Below, one piece after another: positions 50,170 through 59,028 of a stretch of 64,000 nucleotides of DNA. The DNA is from an uncultured Blautia sp. (GTDB lineage Bacteria; Bacillota; Clostridia; Lachnospirales; Lachnospiraceae): contig CALBGI010000062.1 of assembly GCA_937893675.1 (NCBI GenBank), forward strand, positions 1 to 64,000. The letters are read 5' to 3'. A program made the position numbers and the translations under genes. The notes below the pieces were generated by a model that was not told where the DNA came from, searched no databases, and worked only from the letters and a program-made list of their open reading frames with translations. Position 1 is the first letter of the stretch. Every line of letters begins with the position of its first letter.

Positions 50170-51663
50170 ATGCAGGAATGGATCATTGCCATGCTCGTGA
50201 TCAGCGTGCTGCTGATTGTACGGGACATGGCAAAAACTATTTTGTCCGGCAAAGGGGCAGACGCAGAGGAAATCATGCCCGCAAGCGACGGCAATCCTCA
50301 AAAAGAGCGGGCACAGCGTTATGCCCGTTCTTTTCAGAAGCTGGCAGACACTTTTTACGGGCTGCCGTACCGGAGAGATTACCTGAGCTGCGGTCAGGTG
50401 GAGCGCATCATCGCGGCAACCAACGAGCAGGTGTGTCGGAAGTGCTATCAGAAAGATGTGTGCTGGGGAAGCCATGCGGGGGAAACCTTTGCGCAGGCCA
50501 AAAGCGTTGTCCGAACTCTGGAGGGGGGAGATGAGGAAGCGCTGTTGGCGGCAAAGAGTGACTGGATGGGAGGCTGCGGGCGCTCGGGACAGTATCTGGA
50601 CAGCGTGTATACAGGATTCCGGGGAGAAATGCAGGAGCTTGTCTGGGACAACCGGCTGATCGAGAATCGTCTGGCAATTGCCCAGCAGCTTTCGGAGGTT
50701 TCCAGGATCATGGGCGCCATGGCAGAAGAGATGTACGATATTTCGCCGGCAGAGCCCAAATTTCGGGAAGAGCTGGAAAAGGCGCTGAAGAAGCGGCATG
50801 TGGTGCTGAAACAGGCCTGGGTCATGGACAAGTCTGAGGGGCGCAGACAGGTGTTCCTCACACTCCGGGCAAAGAGCGGGCAGTGCGTGTCCGTGTCCGA
50901 GGCGGCGCAGTTTTTGTCGGGGGTTTGCAAGACCGCCATGATCGCGGCGGAAGGAAGCCGCAGCATCATCAACGGAGACTTTCACACCATTCATTTTGTG
51001 GAGGATGTGAGCTACCAGATGATCTACGGCGTGGCAAGGCTCACAAAGGAGGACGAGAAGGTTTCCGGAGACAATTACAGCTGCCGGAAAGAGGACGAGG
51101 GAAGATTTGTGATGTGCCTCTGCGACGGAATGGGCTCCGGTATGGAAGCCTGCCGGGAGAGCGAGCTTGTGGTGGAGCTTCTGGAGGAATTCCTGGATTG
51201 CGGACTGTCCCAGGAGACGGCGGCCCGCATGGTCAATTCCGCGCTGGTACTCAAAGGGCAGAACGGGGAATTTTCCACAGTGGATCTGTGCGCGGTGGAT
51301 CTGTATACGGGAATCTGCAGCTTTCTGAAAGCCGGAGCCTGTGCGACCTTTATCCGGCGGGACCACTGGGTGGAGGCGATCGCTTCGGAGAGCCTGGCGG
51401 CGGGGCTGGTACAGCAGCTGGATTTTGAGAAGGCCTCCCGCAAGCTTTACCACGGGGATTATCTGATCATGATGACGGACGGTGTGCTGGACGCGCTGCC
51501 AGCAGGCCGGGAAGAGGAAACCATGAAGGAGATCATCATGGACATTCCGGAGGAAGCGCCGAGAGATATGGGGCGGGGGATCCTGGAACGGGCCCTGGGC
51601 TACAGCGACTATCGGGCAAGAGACGACATGACTGTGCTGGTGGCAGGTCTGTGGAAAAAATAG
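50170..51663 (+). CDS. spoIIE: Stage II sporulation phosphatase SpoIIE, short form
   Basis: A PP2C-type phosphatase that dephosphorylates SpoIIAA to activate sigma-F in the forespore. This protein has 497 residues, against about 820 in Bacillus: only one membrane helix (about 4-20) replaces the usual ten. A cysteine-bearing middle part (CRKCYQKDVCWG, about 95-106) and helical region (150-250) precede the phosphatase domain. Its metal motifs are intact: SGDNYS, LCDGMGSGMEA, STVDL, MMTDGVLDAL and RDDMTVLVA. It follows divIC and precedes tilS, as usual. Confidence 0.92.
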   Translation: MQEWIIAMLVISVLLIVRDMAKTILSGKGADAEEIMPASDGNPQKERAQRYARSFQKLADTFYGLPYRRDYLSCGQVERIIAATNEQVCRKCYQKDVCWGSHAGETFAQAKSVVRTLEGGDEEALLAAKSDWMGGCGRSGQYLDSVYTGFRGEMQELVWDNRLIENRLAIAQQLSEVSRIMGAMAEEMYDISPAEPKFREELEKALKKRHVVLKQAWVMDKSEGRRQVFLTLRAKSGQCVSVSEAAQFLSGVCKTAMIAAEGSRSIINGDFHTIHFVEDVSYQMIYGVARLTKEDEKVSGDNYSCRKEDEGRFVMCLCDGMGSGMEACRESELVVELLEEFLDCGLSQETAARMVNSALVLKGQNGEFSTVDLCAVDLYTGICSFLKAGACATFIRRDHWVEAIASESLAAGLVQQLDFEKASRKLYHGDYLIMMTDGVLDALPAGREEETMKEIIMDIPEEAPRDMGRGILERALGYSDYRARDDMTVLVAGLWKK

Positions 51664-51673
51664 GAGAAAAGAA

Positions 51674-53083
51674 TTGTATTGTCAGGTAAAAAAATACATA
51701 ACAGAATACCGTATGATAAAGCCGGGACAAATGGTGCTTGCCGGGGTGTCCGGGGGAATGGATTCCATGGTGATGCTGCACATGCTGAAGCGTCTGGAAC
51801 AGGAATTGGGATTTTCGCTGGCAGCAGTGCATGTGAACCACGGCATCCGCGGAGAAGAAGCCCTGAGGGATGAACGTCTTGTGGAGGAGACCTGCAAAAG
51901 ATGGGGCGTTTTGGAGCAGTCCTTTTTTTATGATGTTCCAACGCTTGCCAGGGAGCAGAAAAAGGGTGTGGAGGAAGCTGCCAGAGAAGCCAGAAAAGAC
52001 GCGTTTCAAAGAGCGTTTGAAGCGTTGTCCGCACAGAAGCGCGGGGAGCGGCCGGGCGGGGCGTGCGTGGCATTGGCGCACAACAGGGAGGATCTGGCCG
52101 AGACGATGCTTCATAACCTGGCAAGAGGAACCGGGCTTCGGGGGCTTTCCACCATGCGGCCGGCGGGAGACGGGATCATCCGTCCGGTGCTTTGCCTGGG
52201 AAGGGAAGAGATCGCGGCGTATGCAAAAAAACATGGGATCGTCAGCGTTACGGACAGCACGAATCTGTCAGATGCCTATACCCGTAACCGCATCCGGCAT
52301 CATATCCTGCCTGCCTTGAAGCAGGAGGTGAACGCAAGGGCTGCGGAGCATATGGCGCAGACAGCAGTCTGGGCAGCCCAGGCGGAGGATTACCTCTCCC
52401 GACAGGGAGAAGCGCTTCTGGAAAAGACGCGCAGGGAGGACGGAAGCTACCTTCTGGATGAGAGGTTCTGGAAGGCGGAGGAGGTGCTGACCTCCTATGC
52501 CATTTTGGAGGCCTTTTACCGGCTTTCCGGGCAGAAGAAAGATTTTACGGCGCTTCACGTCAGAGATACCAGGGCGCTGAGAGAGAAGCAGCCGGGGCGC
52601 AGCGTCTGCCTTCCCAAGGGGATTTGCGCGCGGAGAGTTTACGAAGGCGTTTCCCTTGCAAAGGAAAATCCAAAAGAAGCGGCGGAGGGGATGCGGCACA
52701 TGGAGCTTCCCGTGCCGGGAAGGTGCGCCGGGAGTCTTGGAAGCTTTTCCTGTGAGATATTTTTGTATCAGGGAGAGAAGATTGAAGAAAAAGCGTATAC
52801 GAAATGGTTTGATTATGATAAAATAGTAAATAATCTGTGCATCCGTACCAGACGCCAGGGGGATTACATGGTGATCGACAGAAGCGGCAGCAAAAAAAAG
52901 CTGTCCCGGATCATGATCGACGACAAGATTCCCGGAGACAAAAGAGATACCTGCCCGCTTCTGGCATCCGGCAGTGAGGTTTTGTGGATGGTGGGCGGAC
53001 GCATGAATGAAAGATACAAAATTACCCCAGAAACCGTCAGGATACTGGCGGTACACTACCAAGGAGGAACATGTTATGAGTGA
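51674..53083 (+). CDS. tilS: tRNA(Ile)-lysidine synthase
   Basis: A 469-residue enzyme that attaches lysine to C34 of tRNA-Ile(CAU) so that it reads AUA. The PP-loop is GVSGGMDSMVML (about residue 24), then HVNHGIRGEEALRDE, ALAHNREDLAETML and RGLSTM. The C-terminal substrate-binding domains extend to residue 469. The start is TTG at 51674, seven bases after AGGAG. It overlaps hpt by eight bases. Confidence 0.95.
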   Translation: MYCQVKKYITEYRMIKPGQMVLAGVSGGMDSMVMLHMLKRLEQELGFSLAAVHVNHGIRGEEALRDERLVEETCKRWGVLEQSFFYDVPTLAREQKKGVEEAAREARKDAFQRAFEALSAQKRGERPGGACVALAHNREDLAETMLHNLARGTGLRGLSTMRPAGDGIIRPVLCLGREEIAAYAKKHGIVSVTDSTNLSDAYTRNRIRHHILPALKQEVNARAAEHMAQTAVWAAQAEDYLSRQGEALLEKTRREDGSYLLDERFWKAEEVLTSYAILEAFYRLSGQKKDFTALHVRDTRALREKQPGRSVCLPKGICARRVYEGVSLAKENPKEAAEGMRHMELPVPGRCAGSLGSFSCEIFLYQGEKIEEKAYTKWFDYDKIVNNLCIRTRRQGDYMVIDRSGSKKKLSRIMIDDKIPGDKRDTCPLLASGSEVLWMVGGRMNERYKITPETVRILAVHYQGGTCYE

Positions 53084-53606
53084 GAGAATCAGAGTGCTTC
53101 TGACGGAGCAGGAGGTTGATGCCCGCATCCAGGAAATCGCGGATAAGATCAACCGGGATTATGAAGGCCGTGAGGTACACATGATCTGTGTCCTTAAGGG
53201 CGGCGTATTTTTTATGTGTGAACTGGCAAAACGGGTGAAGGTTCCGGTATCGCTGGACTTCATGTCCGTGTCCAGTTACGGAGATGACACAAAGTCAAGC
53301 GGCGTGGTAAAAATCGTGAAGGATCTGGATCAGCCTCTGGAAGGCAAGGAGGTTCTTGTTGTGGAGGATATTATCGACTCCGGCAGAACCCTGAGCTATC
53401 TTCTGGACATCCTCAAATCCCGCAATCCCAACAGCGTGAGGCTCTGCACGCTTCTGGACAAGCCGGAGCGCCGCGTGACAGATGTTTCTGTGGACTATTG
53501 CTGCTTCAACATTCCCGATGAGTTTGTGGTGGGCTATGGTCTGGACTACGCGCAGAAATACAGAAATCTCCCATATATTGGTGTGGTAGAATTCGAGGCA
53601 GAGTGA
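53076..53606 (+). CDS. hpt: Hypoxanthine phosphoribosyltransferase
   Basis: A purine salvage enzyme of 176 residues that joins hypoxanthine or guanine with PRPP. PRPP-binding loop VLVVEDIIDSGRTL, the LKGGVFF loop and the DEFVVGYGLDY end segment are present. GGAGG sets the start at MSERIRV; the in-frame codons upstream belong to the tilS region. In Bacillus hpt is next to tilS and ftsH in the same way. Confidence 0.96.
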   Translation: MSERIRVLLTEQEVDARIQEIADKINRDYEGREVHMICVLKGGVFFMCELAKRVKVPVSLDFMSVSSYGDDTKSSGVVKIVKDLDQPLEGKEVLVVEDIIDSGRTLSYLLDILKSRNPNSVRLCTLLDKPERRVTDVSVDYCCFNIPDEFVVGYGLDYAQKYRNLPYIGVVEFEAE

Positions 53607-53622
53607 AAGGAGATTTATTTCA

Positions 53623-55467
53623 GTGAATAAGCAGCCAAGTAGAATCGGCCTGTATCTTGTTCTTATTGTAGCGCTTGTGGCGGGCTACCTGTATTTGAAT
53701 GAACAGGTGGAAAACCAGAGCAGCTTTACCATGGAGCAGATGGAACAGGCTTTGGAGCATGACCAGGTAGTGGAAGCTGTGATCCATCAGAACAGCGAGG
53801 TGCCCACCGGTTATGTGTCCTTGAATATGCTGGATGAAGGGCAGAAACGGGTATATGTGACAGATGTGAAGGAGCCGGAGCAGCTTCTGAAAGAAGCAGG
53901 TGTTCCGGTAACGGTGGCGGACGTGCCGAAGCAGAATACGATTCTGACAACGCTGCTGCCGGTGCTTCTTACCGGCGGACTGATAATCTTTGTTATTATG
54001 ATGATGAACCGCCAGATGTCCGGAGGCGGCGGAAATGCCAAGATGATGAATTTCGGCAAAAGCCGCGCGCGGATGTCTTCGCCGGAGGACTGTAAGATCA
54101 CATTCAACAATGTGGCGGGACTTGCGGAAGAGAAAGAGGATCTGGCAGAGGTTGTGGATTTTCTCAAGGCGCCGCAGAAATACACAAAGGTTGGGGCGAG
54201 AATTCCCAAGGGTGTGCTTTTGGTGGGACCTCCGGGTACCGGTAAGACGCTTCTCGCCAAGGCCGTGGCGGGAGAAGCGGGCGTTCCCTTTTTCTCTATT
54301 TCCGGCTCTGACTTTGTGGAAATGTTTGTGGGCGTGGGCGCTTCCCGCGTGCGGGATCTGTTCGAGGATGGAAAACGCCATGCACCCTGTATTATTTTTA
54401 TTGACGAGATCGACGCGGTTGCCAGACAGAGAGGCACCGGCATGGGCGGCGGACATGACGAGAGAGAGCAGACCCTGAACCAGCTCCTTGTGGAGATGGA
54501 CGGTTTCGGGGTAAATGAAGGGATCATTGTCATGGCGGCGACCAACCGTGTAGACATTCTGGACCCGGCAATCCTGCGCCCCGGCCGTTTTGACCGCAAG
54601 GTGGCAGTTGGGCGTCCGGATGTGAAGGGAAGAGAAGAGATCCTCCGGGTGCACGCGAAGGATAAGCCTTTGGGCGAGGATGTGGATCTGGAGCAGATCG
54701 CCCGCACAACCGCAGGCTTTACTGGGGCGGATCTGGAGAACCTGCTCAATGAGTCCGCGATCATGGCGGCGAAAGAAGGCCGCGCTTACGTAATGCAGCA
54801 GGATATCAAGAGCGCCTTTATCAAGGTCGGGATCGGCGCGGAAAAGAAGAGCCGTGTGATCTCCGAGAAGGAAAAGAAGATCACAGCTTACCACGAAGCG
54901 GGACACGCGATCCTCTTCCATGTGCTGCCGGATATGGAGCCGGTGTACACCATTTCCATCATTCCTACCGGAATCGGCGCAGCAGGCTACACCATGCCGC
55001 TGCCGGAGCAGGACGAAATGTTCAATACCAGAGGAAAAATGCTTCAGGATATCATGACCCTTCTGGGCGGCCGTGTGGCGGAAGAGATCATTTTTGAGGA
55101 CATTACCACAGGGGCATCCAATGACATCAAGCGGGCCACCTCTACGGCCAGAGCCATGGTGATGCAGTATGGAATGTCCGAGAAGATCGGCCTGATTTCC
55201 TATGGAGACGACGGGGACGAGGTGTTTATCGGAAGAGACCTGGCGCATACCAGAAGCTACAGTGAGGAAGTGGCGAAGGCCATTGACAGCGAAATCCACC
55301 GCATCATCGGGGAATGTCATGACCGTGCGAGGGAGATCATCCTGAAGCACAAGGAAGTGCTGCATGCCTGCGCGAAGCTTCTGATGGAGCAGGAAAAGGT
55401 GCACAGAGAAGAATTTGAAGAATTATTTTCCCTGGAAGCCCGGGAGAAAACGACAGAAACTGTATAA
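53623..55467 (+). CDS. ftsH: ATP-dependent zinc metalloprotease FtsH
   Basis: A membrane protease of 614 residues that degrades membrane and regulatory proteins. Two membrane helices (about 9-26 and 106-126) flank a small external domain. The AAA domain has Walker A GPPGTGKT (about 202), Walker B IIFIDEIDA and the second region of homology. The protease site is HEAGH (His424) with the downstream Asp. The start is GTG after AAAGGAG. Two hairpins follow. Confidence 0.97.
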   Translation: MNKQPSRIGLYLVLIVALVAGYLYLNEQVENQSSFTMEQMEQALEHDQVVEAVIHQNSEVPTGYVSLNMLDEGQKRVYVTDVKEPEQLLKEAGVPVTVADVPKQNTILTTLLPVLLTGGLIIFVIMMMNRQMSGGGGNAKMMNFGKSRARMSSPEDCKITFNNVAGLAEEKEDLAEVVDFLKAPQKYTKVGARIPKGVLLVGPPGTGKTLLAKAVAGEAGVPFFSISGSDFVEMFVGVGASRVRDLFEDGKRHAPCIIFIDEIDAVARQRGTGMGGGHDEREQTLNQLLVEMDGFGVNEGIIVMAATNRVDILDPAILRPGRFDRKVAVGRPDVKGREEILRVHAKDKPLGEDVDLEQIARTTAGFTGADLENLLNESAIMAAKEGRAYVMQQDIKSAFIKVGIGAEKKSRVISEKEKKITAYHEAGHAILFHVLPDMEPVYTISIIPTGIGAAGYTMPLPEQDEMFNTRGKMLQDIMTLLGGRVAEEIIFEDITTGASNDIKRATSTARAMVMQYGMSEKIGLISYGDDGDEVFIGRDLAHTRSYSEEVAKAIDSEIHRIIGECHDRAREIILKHKEVLHACAKLLMEQEKVHREEFEELFSLEAREKTTETV

Positions 55468-55477
55468 ACTATACAAA

Positions 55478-55514
55478 AAAGTGTGCGCAAATTTGTGAAC
55501 TTTGTGCACACTTT
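55478..55514 (+). terminator. Terminator of ftsH
   Basis: AAAGTGTGC / GCACACTTT with an inner CAAA/TTTG stem; A's before and T-rich sequence after. Confidence 0.85.
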
Positions 55515-55605
55515 CTTCTTGCCCCATGGTATTATATACATCGTAAAAACCCCCCAATACATTATATAGTTTTTGCTACACCCCATAAGAAGAAATACCT
55601 TCTCC

Positions 55606-55636
55606 AAAAAAGGCAGCCAGTCCGGTTGCCTTTTTT
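55606..55636 (+). terminator. Second hairpin terminator after ftsH
   Basis: AAAAAAGGCAGCC / GGTTGCCTTTTTT, a strong stem with A and T runs, about 90 bp after the first. It may end a short transcript starting between the two. Confidence 0.85.
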
Positions 55637-55639
55637 ATT

Positions 55640-55790
55640 TGACTTAACTCCCCTCACACTCCTCCTTCTTGGGCACCGCTTAAAGACAAGAAAGCAAGTT
55701 CCGGGGGTTTAGCGGCGGCCAACAGGGGAGCGCGAGGGGAGTGCGGCCTTCGCAACTTTGAGCTCTCCCCTCGCAAATAGTTGTATCTTT
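55640..55790. other. GC-rich structured intergenic segment
   Basis: About 150 bp between the second terminator and the GH13 gene with no open frame I can support. GCGAGGGGAG (55732-55741) is a perfect match to its complement at 55765-55774, and another CTCCCCTC-like copy lies near 55647. The segment is much richer in G and C than the flanks. It could be a small RNA, a leader of the GH13 gene, or a remnant of a repeat. Confidence 0.4.
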
Positions 55791-55853
55791 AAAAATTATG
55801 GGATAAAATAAACAAAGCGACACAATATCAATGAGACAGGAGCCAGACTACGT

Positions 55854-57995
55854 ATGGAAATAAAATTGCAGCAGGTTTTCAATAAAGATGCACTGTTCAG
55901 CGACGGAACACCTTACTACAGAACGCCGGAGGAACCAAAAGCAGGAGATAAGGTAACCATACGTTTCCGCACACAGAAAAACAACGCAGAGGGAGTATAT
56001 CTGGTGCATGAAGGCAAGAAGCAGCGGATGGAAGTGTACCGGACAGAGGGAGGATTTGACTATTACAAAACGGACATTGTCATGGGAACCTCGGTTTTTC
56101 GGTATCATTTTGAAATTCGTTATGGTTCTGAGACCTGCTTCTATGATGCGGGAGGTGCCTGCGGGCATCTGCAGGAGCAGCAGGAGCTGGAGATTTATCC
56201 GGACTTCCACACCCCAAAGTGGGCCAGAGGCGCAGTCATGTATCAGATTTATGTGGACCGCTTCTGCAACGGGGATGTTTCCAATGACGTAGAGACCGGG
56301 GAGTATTTTTACCTGGGGGATGTGAGCGTACAGGTAACAGACTGGGATAAAATCCCCGCAAGCATGGGTGTGCGGGAATTTTACGGCGGGGATCTGAAGG
56401 GCGTATGGGATAAACTGGACTATCTGAAGGAACTGGGAGTGGAGGTTCTGTATCTGAATCCGGTGTTTGTTTCTCCCAGCAATCACAAATATGACTGTCA
56501 GGACTATGAGTACATTGATCCCCATTACGGAAAAATCGTGAAAGACAGCGGGGCGTGTCTGGCACCCGGAGATCGGGACAACGCTCATGCGTCCCGCTAT
56601 ATCTGCCGGACAGCGTCCGGAGAAAATCTGGAGGCCAGCAACCGCTTTTTTGCGGAATTCATCGCGGAAGTGCATCGCCGCGGGATGAAGGTGATTCTGG
56701 ACGGAGTATTCAATCACTGCGGCTCTTTTCACAAATGGATGGATCGGGAGCGGATTTACGAAAACCAGGAGGGCTATGAAAAAGGGGCGTTTGTATCAGC
56801 GGACAGCCCTTATCGGGACTACTTTTATTTTTCTGAGGAAAACAGATGGCCCTATAATCCCGGGTACGAGGGCTGGTGGGGACATGACACGCTGCCGAAG
56901 CTCAATTATGAGGCCTCCGAAAAACTTTGGGCGCACATTCTGGAAATCGGAAAAAAATGGGTGTCTCCGCCGTTTTGCGCAGATGGCTGGAGACTTGACG
57001 TCGCGGCGGATCTTGGGAAGAGCAGCGAGCTCAATCACCGTTTCTGGAAGGCGTTCCGCAAAGCAGTAAAAGAGGCGAACCCGCAGGCTGTGATATTGGC
57101 AGAGCACTATGGAAGCCCGCGGGACTGGCTTTGGGGAGATGAGTGGGACACGGTGATGAATTACGATGCCTTTATGGAGCCGGTAAGCTGGTTTCTCACG
57201 GGAATGGAGAAGCACAGCGATGAGTACCGGGAGGACTTGTACGGGAACAGCGAAGCCTTTATCGGCGCCATGAAAACGCACATGCGGGCGCTTCCCATGA
57301 CCTCTCTTTACGCGGCGATGAACGAGCTTTCCAATCATGATCACTCCCGTTTTCTCACCAGAACCAACAGAAGAGTGGGGCGCGTCTCCGAGGCGGGAGG
57401 AAACGCGGCTTCGGAAGGCATCAATCCGGCGGTGATGCGGATTGCTGTGGCCGTGCAGATGACATGGCCGGGAAGTCCGACCGTATATTACGGGGATGAG
57501 GCCGGCGTCTGCGGCTTTACGGATCCGGACAACCGGAGGACGTATCCCTGGGGCCGGGAAGATCAGGAACTGCTGGCTTTTCATAAGGCGGTTATTGCCA
57601 TTCATAAAGACTATGCCTTTCTGAGAGACGGCTCTCTGGAGTTTTTGTGGAACGATCATCAGGGACTGAGCTACGGACGTTTTTCCCATGAAGAACAGCT
57701 GGTGGTAGTGATCAACAATCTGGATAAGGAGCGCAAAGCAGAGGTTGCTGTGTGGAAAACCGGCATCAGCGCCGGGGAAGACGGTGCCATGACGCGTATC
57801 CTGCTTTCCCACAAATACGGATTCACGAAAGAAGAAGCGGAATATGGCGTTCACGGAGGCATTCTGACCGTGCAGCTGCTTCCCTACAGTGTGTCTGTTT
57901 TTTATCACAGGAACGGAAAAAACGCGGGATTTTACGAAAAGTGCACTGCTTTTTCGCAAAATACTGGACGAAATTATGACAATCTGTTAAAATAA
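55854..57995 (+). CDS. GH13 alpha-glucan hydrolase (neopullulanase/maltodextrinase type)
   Basis: A cytoplasmic enzyme of 713 residues that hydrolyses maltodextrins or related glucans. The N-terminal beta domain (about 1-120) is of the CBM34 kind. The barrel holds the four conserved regions: DGVFNHCG, GWRLDVA with nucleophile Asp382, ILAEHYG with acid Glu417, and LSNHDH with Asp496. No signal peptide is present. The C-terminal beta domain ends about residue 690 with a short extra tail. AGGAG lies 13 bases upstream. No sugar transporter is adjacent. Confidence 0.88.
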   Translation: MEIKLQQVFNKDALFSDGTPYYRTPEEPKAGDKVTIRFRTQKNNAEGVYLVHEGKKQRMEVYRTEGGFDYYKTDIVMGTSVFRYHFEIRYGSETCFYDAGGACGHLQEQQELEIYPDFHTPKWARGAVMYQIYVDRFCNGDVSNDVETGEYFYLGDVSVQVTDWDKIPASMGVREFYGGDLKGVWDKLDYLKELGVEVLYLNPVFVSPSNHKYDCQDYEYIDPHYGKIVKDSGACLAPGDRDNAHASRYICRTASGENLEASNRFFAEFIAEVHRRGMKVILDGVFNHCGSFHKWMDRERIYENQEGYEKGAFVSADSPYRDYFYFSEENRWPYNPGYEGWWGHDTLPKLNYEASEKLWAHILEIGKKWVSPPFCADGWRLDVAADLGKSSELNHRFWKAFRKAVKEANPQAVILAEHYGSPRDWLWGDEWDTVMNYDAFMEPVSWFLTGMEKHSDEYREDLYGNSEAFIGAMKTHMRALPMTSLYAAMNELSNHDHSRFLTRTNRRVGRVSEAGGNAASEGINPAVMRIAVAVQMTWPGSPTVYYGDEAGVCGFTDPDNRRTYPWGREDQELLAFHKAVIAIHKDYAFLRDGSLEFLWNDHQGLSYGRFSHEEQLVVVINNLDKERKAEVAVWKTGISAGEDGAMTRILLSHKYGFTKEEAEYGVHGGILTVQLLPYSVSVFYHRNGKNAGFYEKCTAFSQNTGRNYDNLLK

Positions 57996-58053
57996 CAAGT
58001 ATCTGGAAATTGGGAGGAACCATATTCCAAGAAAAATTCAGGAGGGATTTATC

Positions 58054-58917
58054 ATGTTAGTAAGTGCAACAGAAATGCTGAAAAAAGCAAAAGCAGGACA
58101 TTATGCAGTAGGGCAGTTCAACATCAACAACCTTGAGTGGACAAAAGCGATTTTGCTCACCGCGCAGGAGAACAACTCCCCGGTAATCCTGGGCGTTTCC
58201 GAGGGCGCTGGAAAATATATGGCAGGCTATAAAACGGTTGTGGGAATGGTGAACGGAATGCTGGAGGAGCTCAACATCACAGTTCCGGTAGCGCTTCATC
58301 TGGATCACGGCAGCTACGAAGGATGCCTGAAATGCGTGGAGGCAGGCTTCTCCTCCATCATGTTCGATGGCTCTCATTACCCCATTGAGGAGAACGTGGC
58401 CAAGACAAAAGAACTGGTTAAGATCTGTGCAGAGCACAACATGTCTCTGGAAGCAGAGGTTGGCTCCATCGGCGGCGAGGAAGACGGCGTTGTGGGCATG
58501 GGCGAGTGCGCAGACCCCAAGGAATGCAAAATGGTTGCAGATCTGGGAATCGATTTCCTGGCAGCAGGTATCGGAAACATCCACGGCAAATATCCGGAAA
58601 ACTGGGCCGGCTTAAGCTTTGAGACTCTGGATGCAATCCAGCAGCTGACCGGCGATATGCCGTTGGTTCTTCACGGCGGTACCGGAATCCCGGCAGACAT
58701 GATCAAAAAAGCCATTGACCTCGGCGTTTCCAAGATTAACGTAAATACAGAGTGCCAGCTTTCTTTCGCAGCAGCAACACGCGAGTACATCGAAGCAGGC
58801 AAAGACCAGCAGGGCAAGGGCTTTGACCCGCGCAAGCTCCTGGCACCGGGCTTTGAAGCGATCAAAGCAACCGTAAAAGAAAAAATGGAACTTTTCGGTT
58901 CCGTAAACAAAGCCTGA
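58054..58917 (+). CDS. fba: Class II fructose-bisphosphate aldolase
   Basis: A zinc aldolase of 287 residues in glycolysis and gluconeogenesis. Zinc ligands and active-site motifs are visible: HLDHGSY, the Asp/Glu-rich EAEVGSIGGEEDGV, GNIHGKY, HGGTGI and SKINVNTE. Relatives act on tagatose-bisphosphate (GatY/KbaY) but the full set fits Fba of Firmicutes. CAGGAGG precedes the ATG. A hairpin terminator follows. Confidence 0.95.
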   Translation: MLVSATEMLKKAKAGHYAVGQFNINNLEWTKAILLTAQENNSPVILGVSEGAGKYMAGYKTVVGMVNGMLEELNITVPVALHLDHGSYEGCLKCVEAGFSSIMFDGSHYPIEENVAKTKELVKICAEHNMSLEAEVGSIGGEEDGVVGMGECADPKECKMVADLGIDFLAAGIGNIHGKYPENWAGLSFETLDAIQQLTGDMPLVLHGGTGIPADMIKKAIDLGVSKINVNTECQLSFAAATREYIEAGKDQQGKGFDPRKLLAPGFEAIKATVKEKMELFGSVNKA

Positions 58918-58960
58918 GAAAAAGCTATAGATTGCCAAAGGCGTTGTTAGATGATAAAAT

Positions 58961-58995
58961 AGGAGTGACCTTTACAAAGGGTGACTCCTGTTTTT
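58961..58995 (+). terminator. Terminator of fba
   Basis: AGGAGTGACC / GGTGACTCCT (one mismatch) with a T run after. Confidence 0.82.
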
Positions 58996-59028
58996 GTGTA
59001 ATAGGAAATTATGGGTGAGGTATCAAGC

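Noticed and set aside
53620..55404. 594-residue open frame opposite ftsH
   Set aside because: A shadow frame rich in His, Leu and Arg, caused by codon bias in ftsH.
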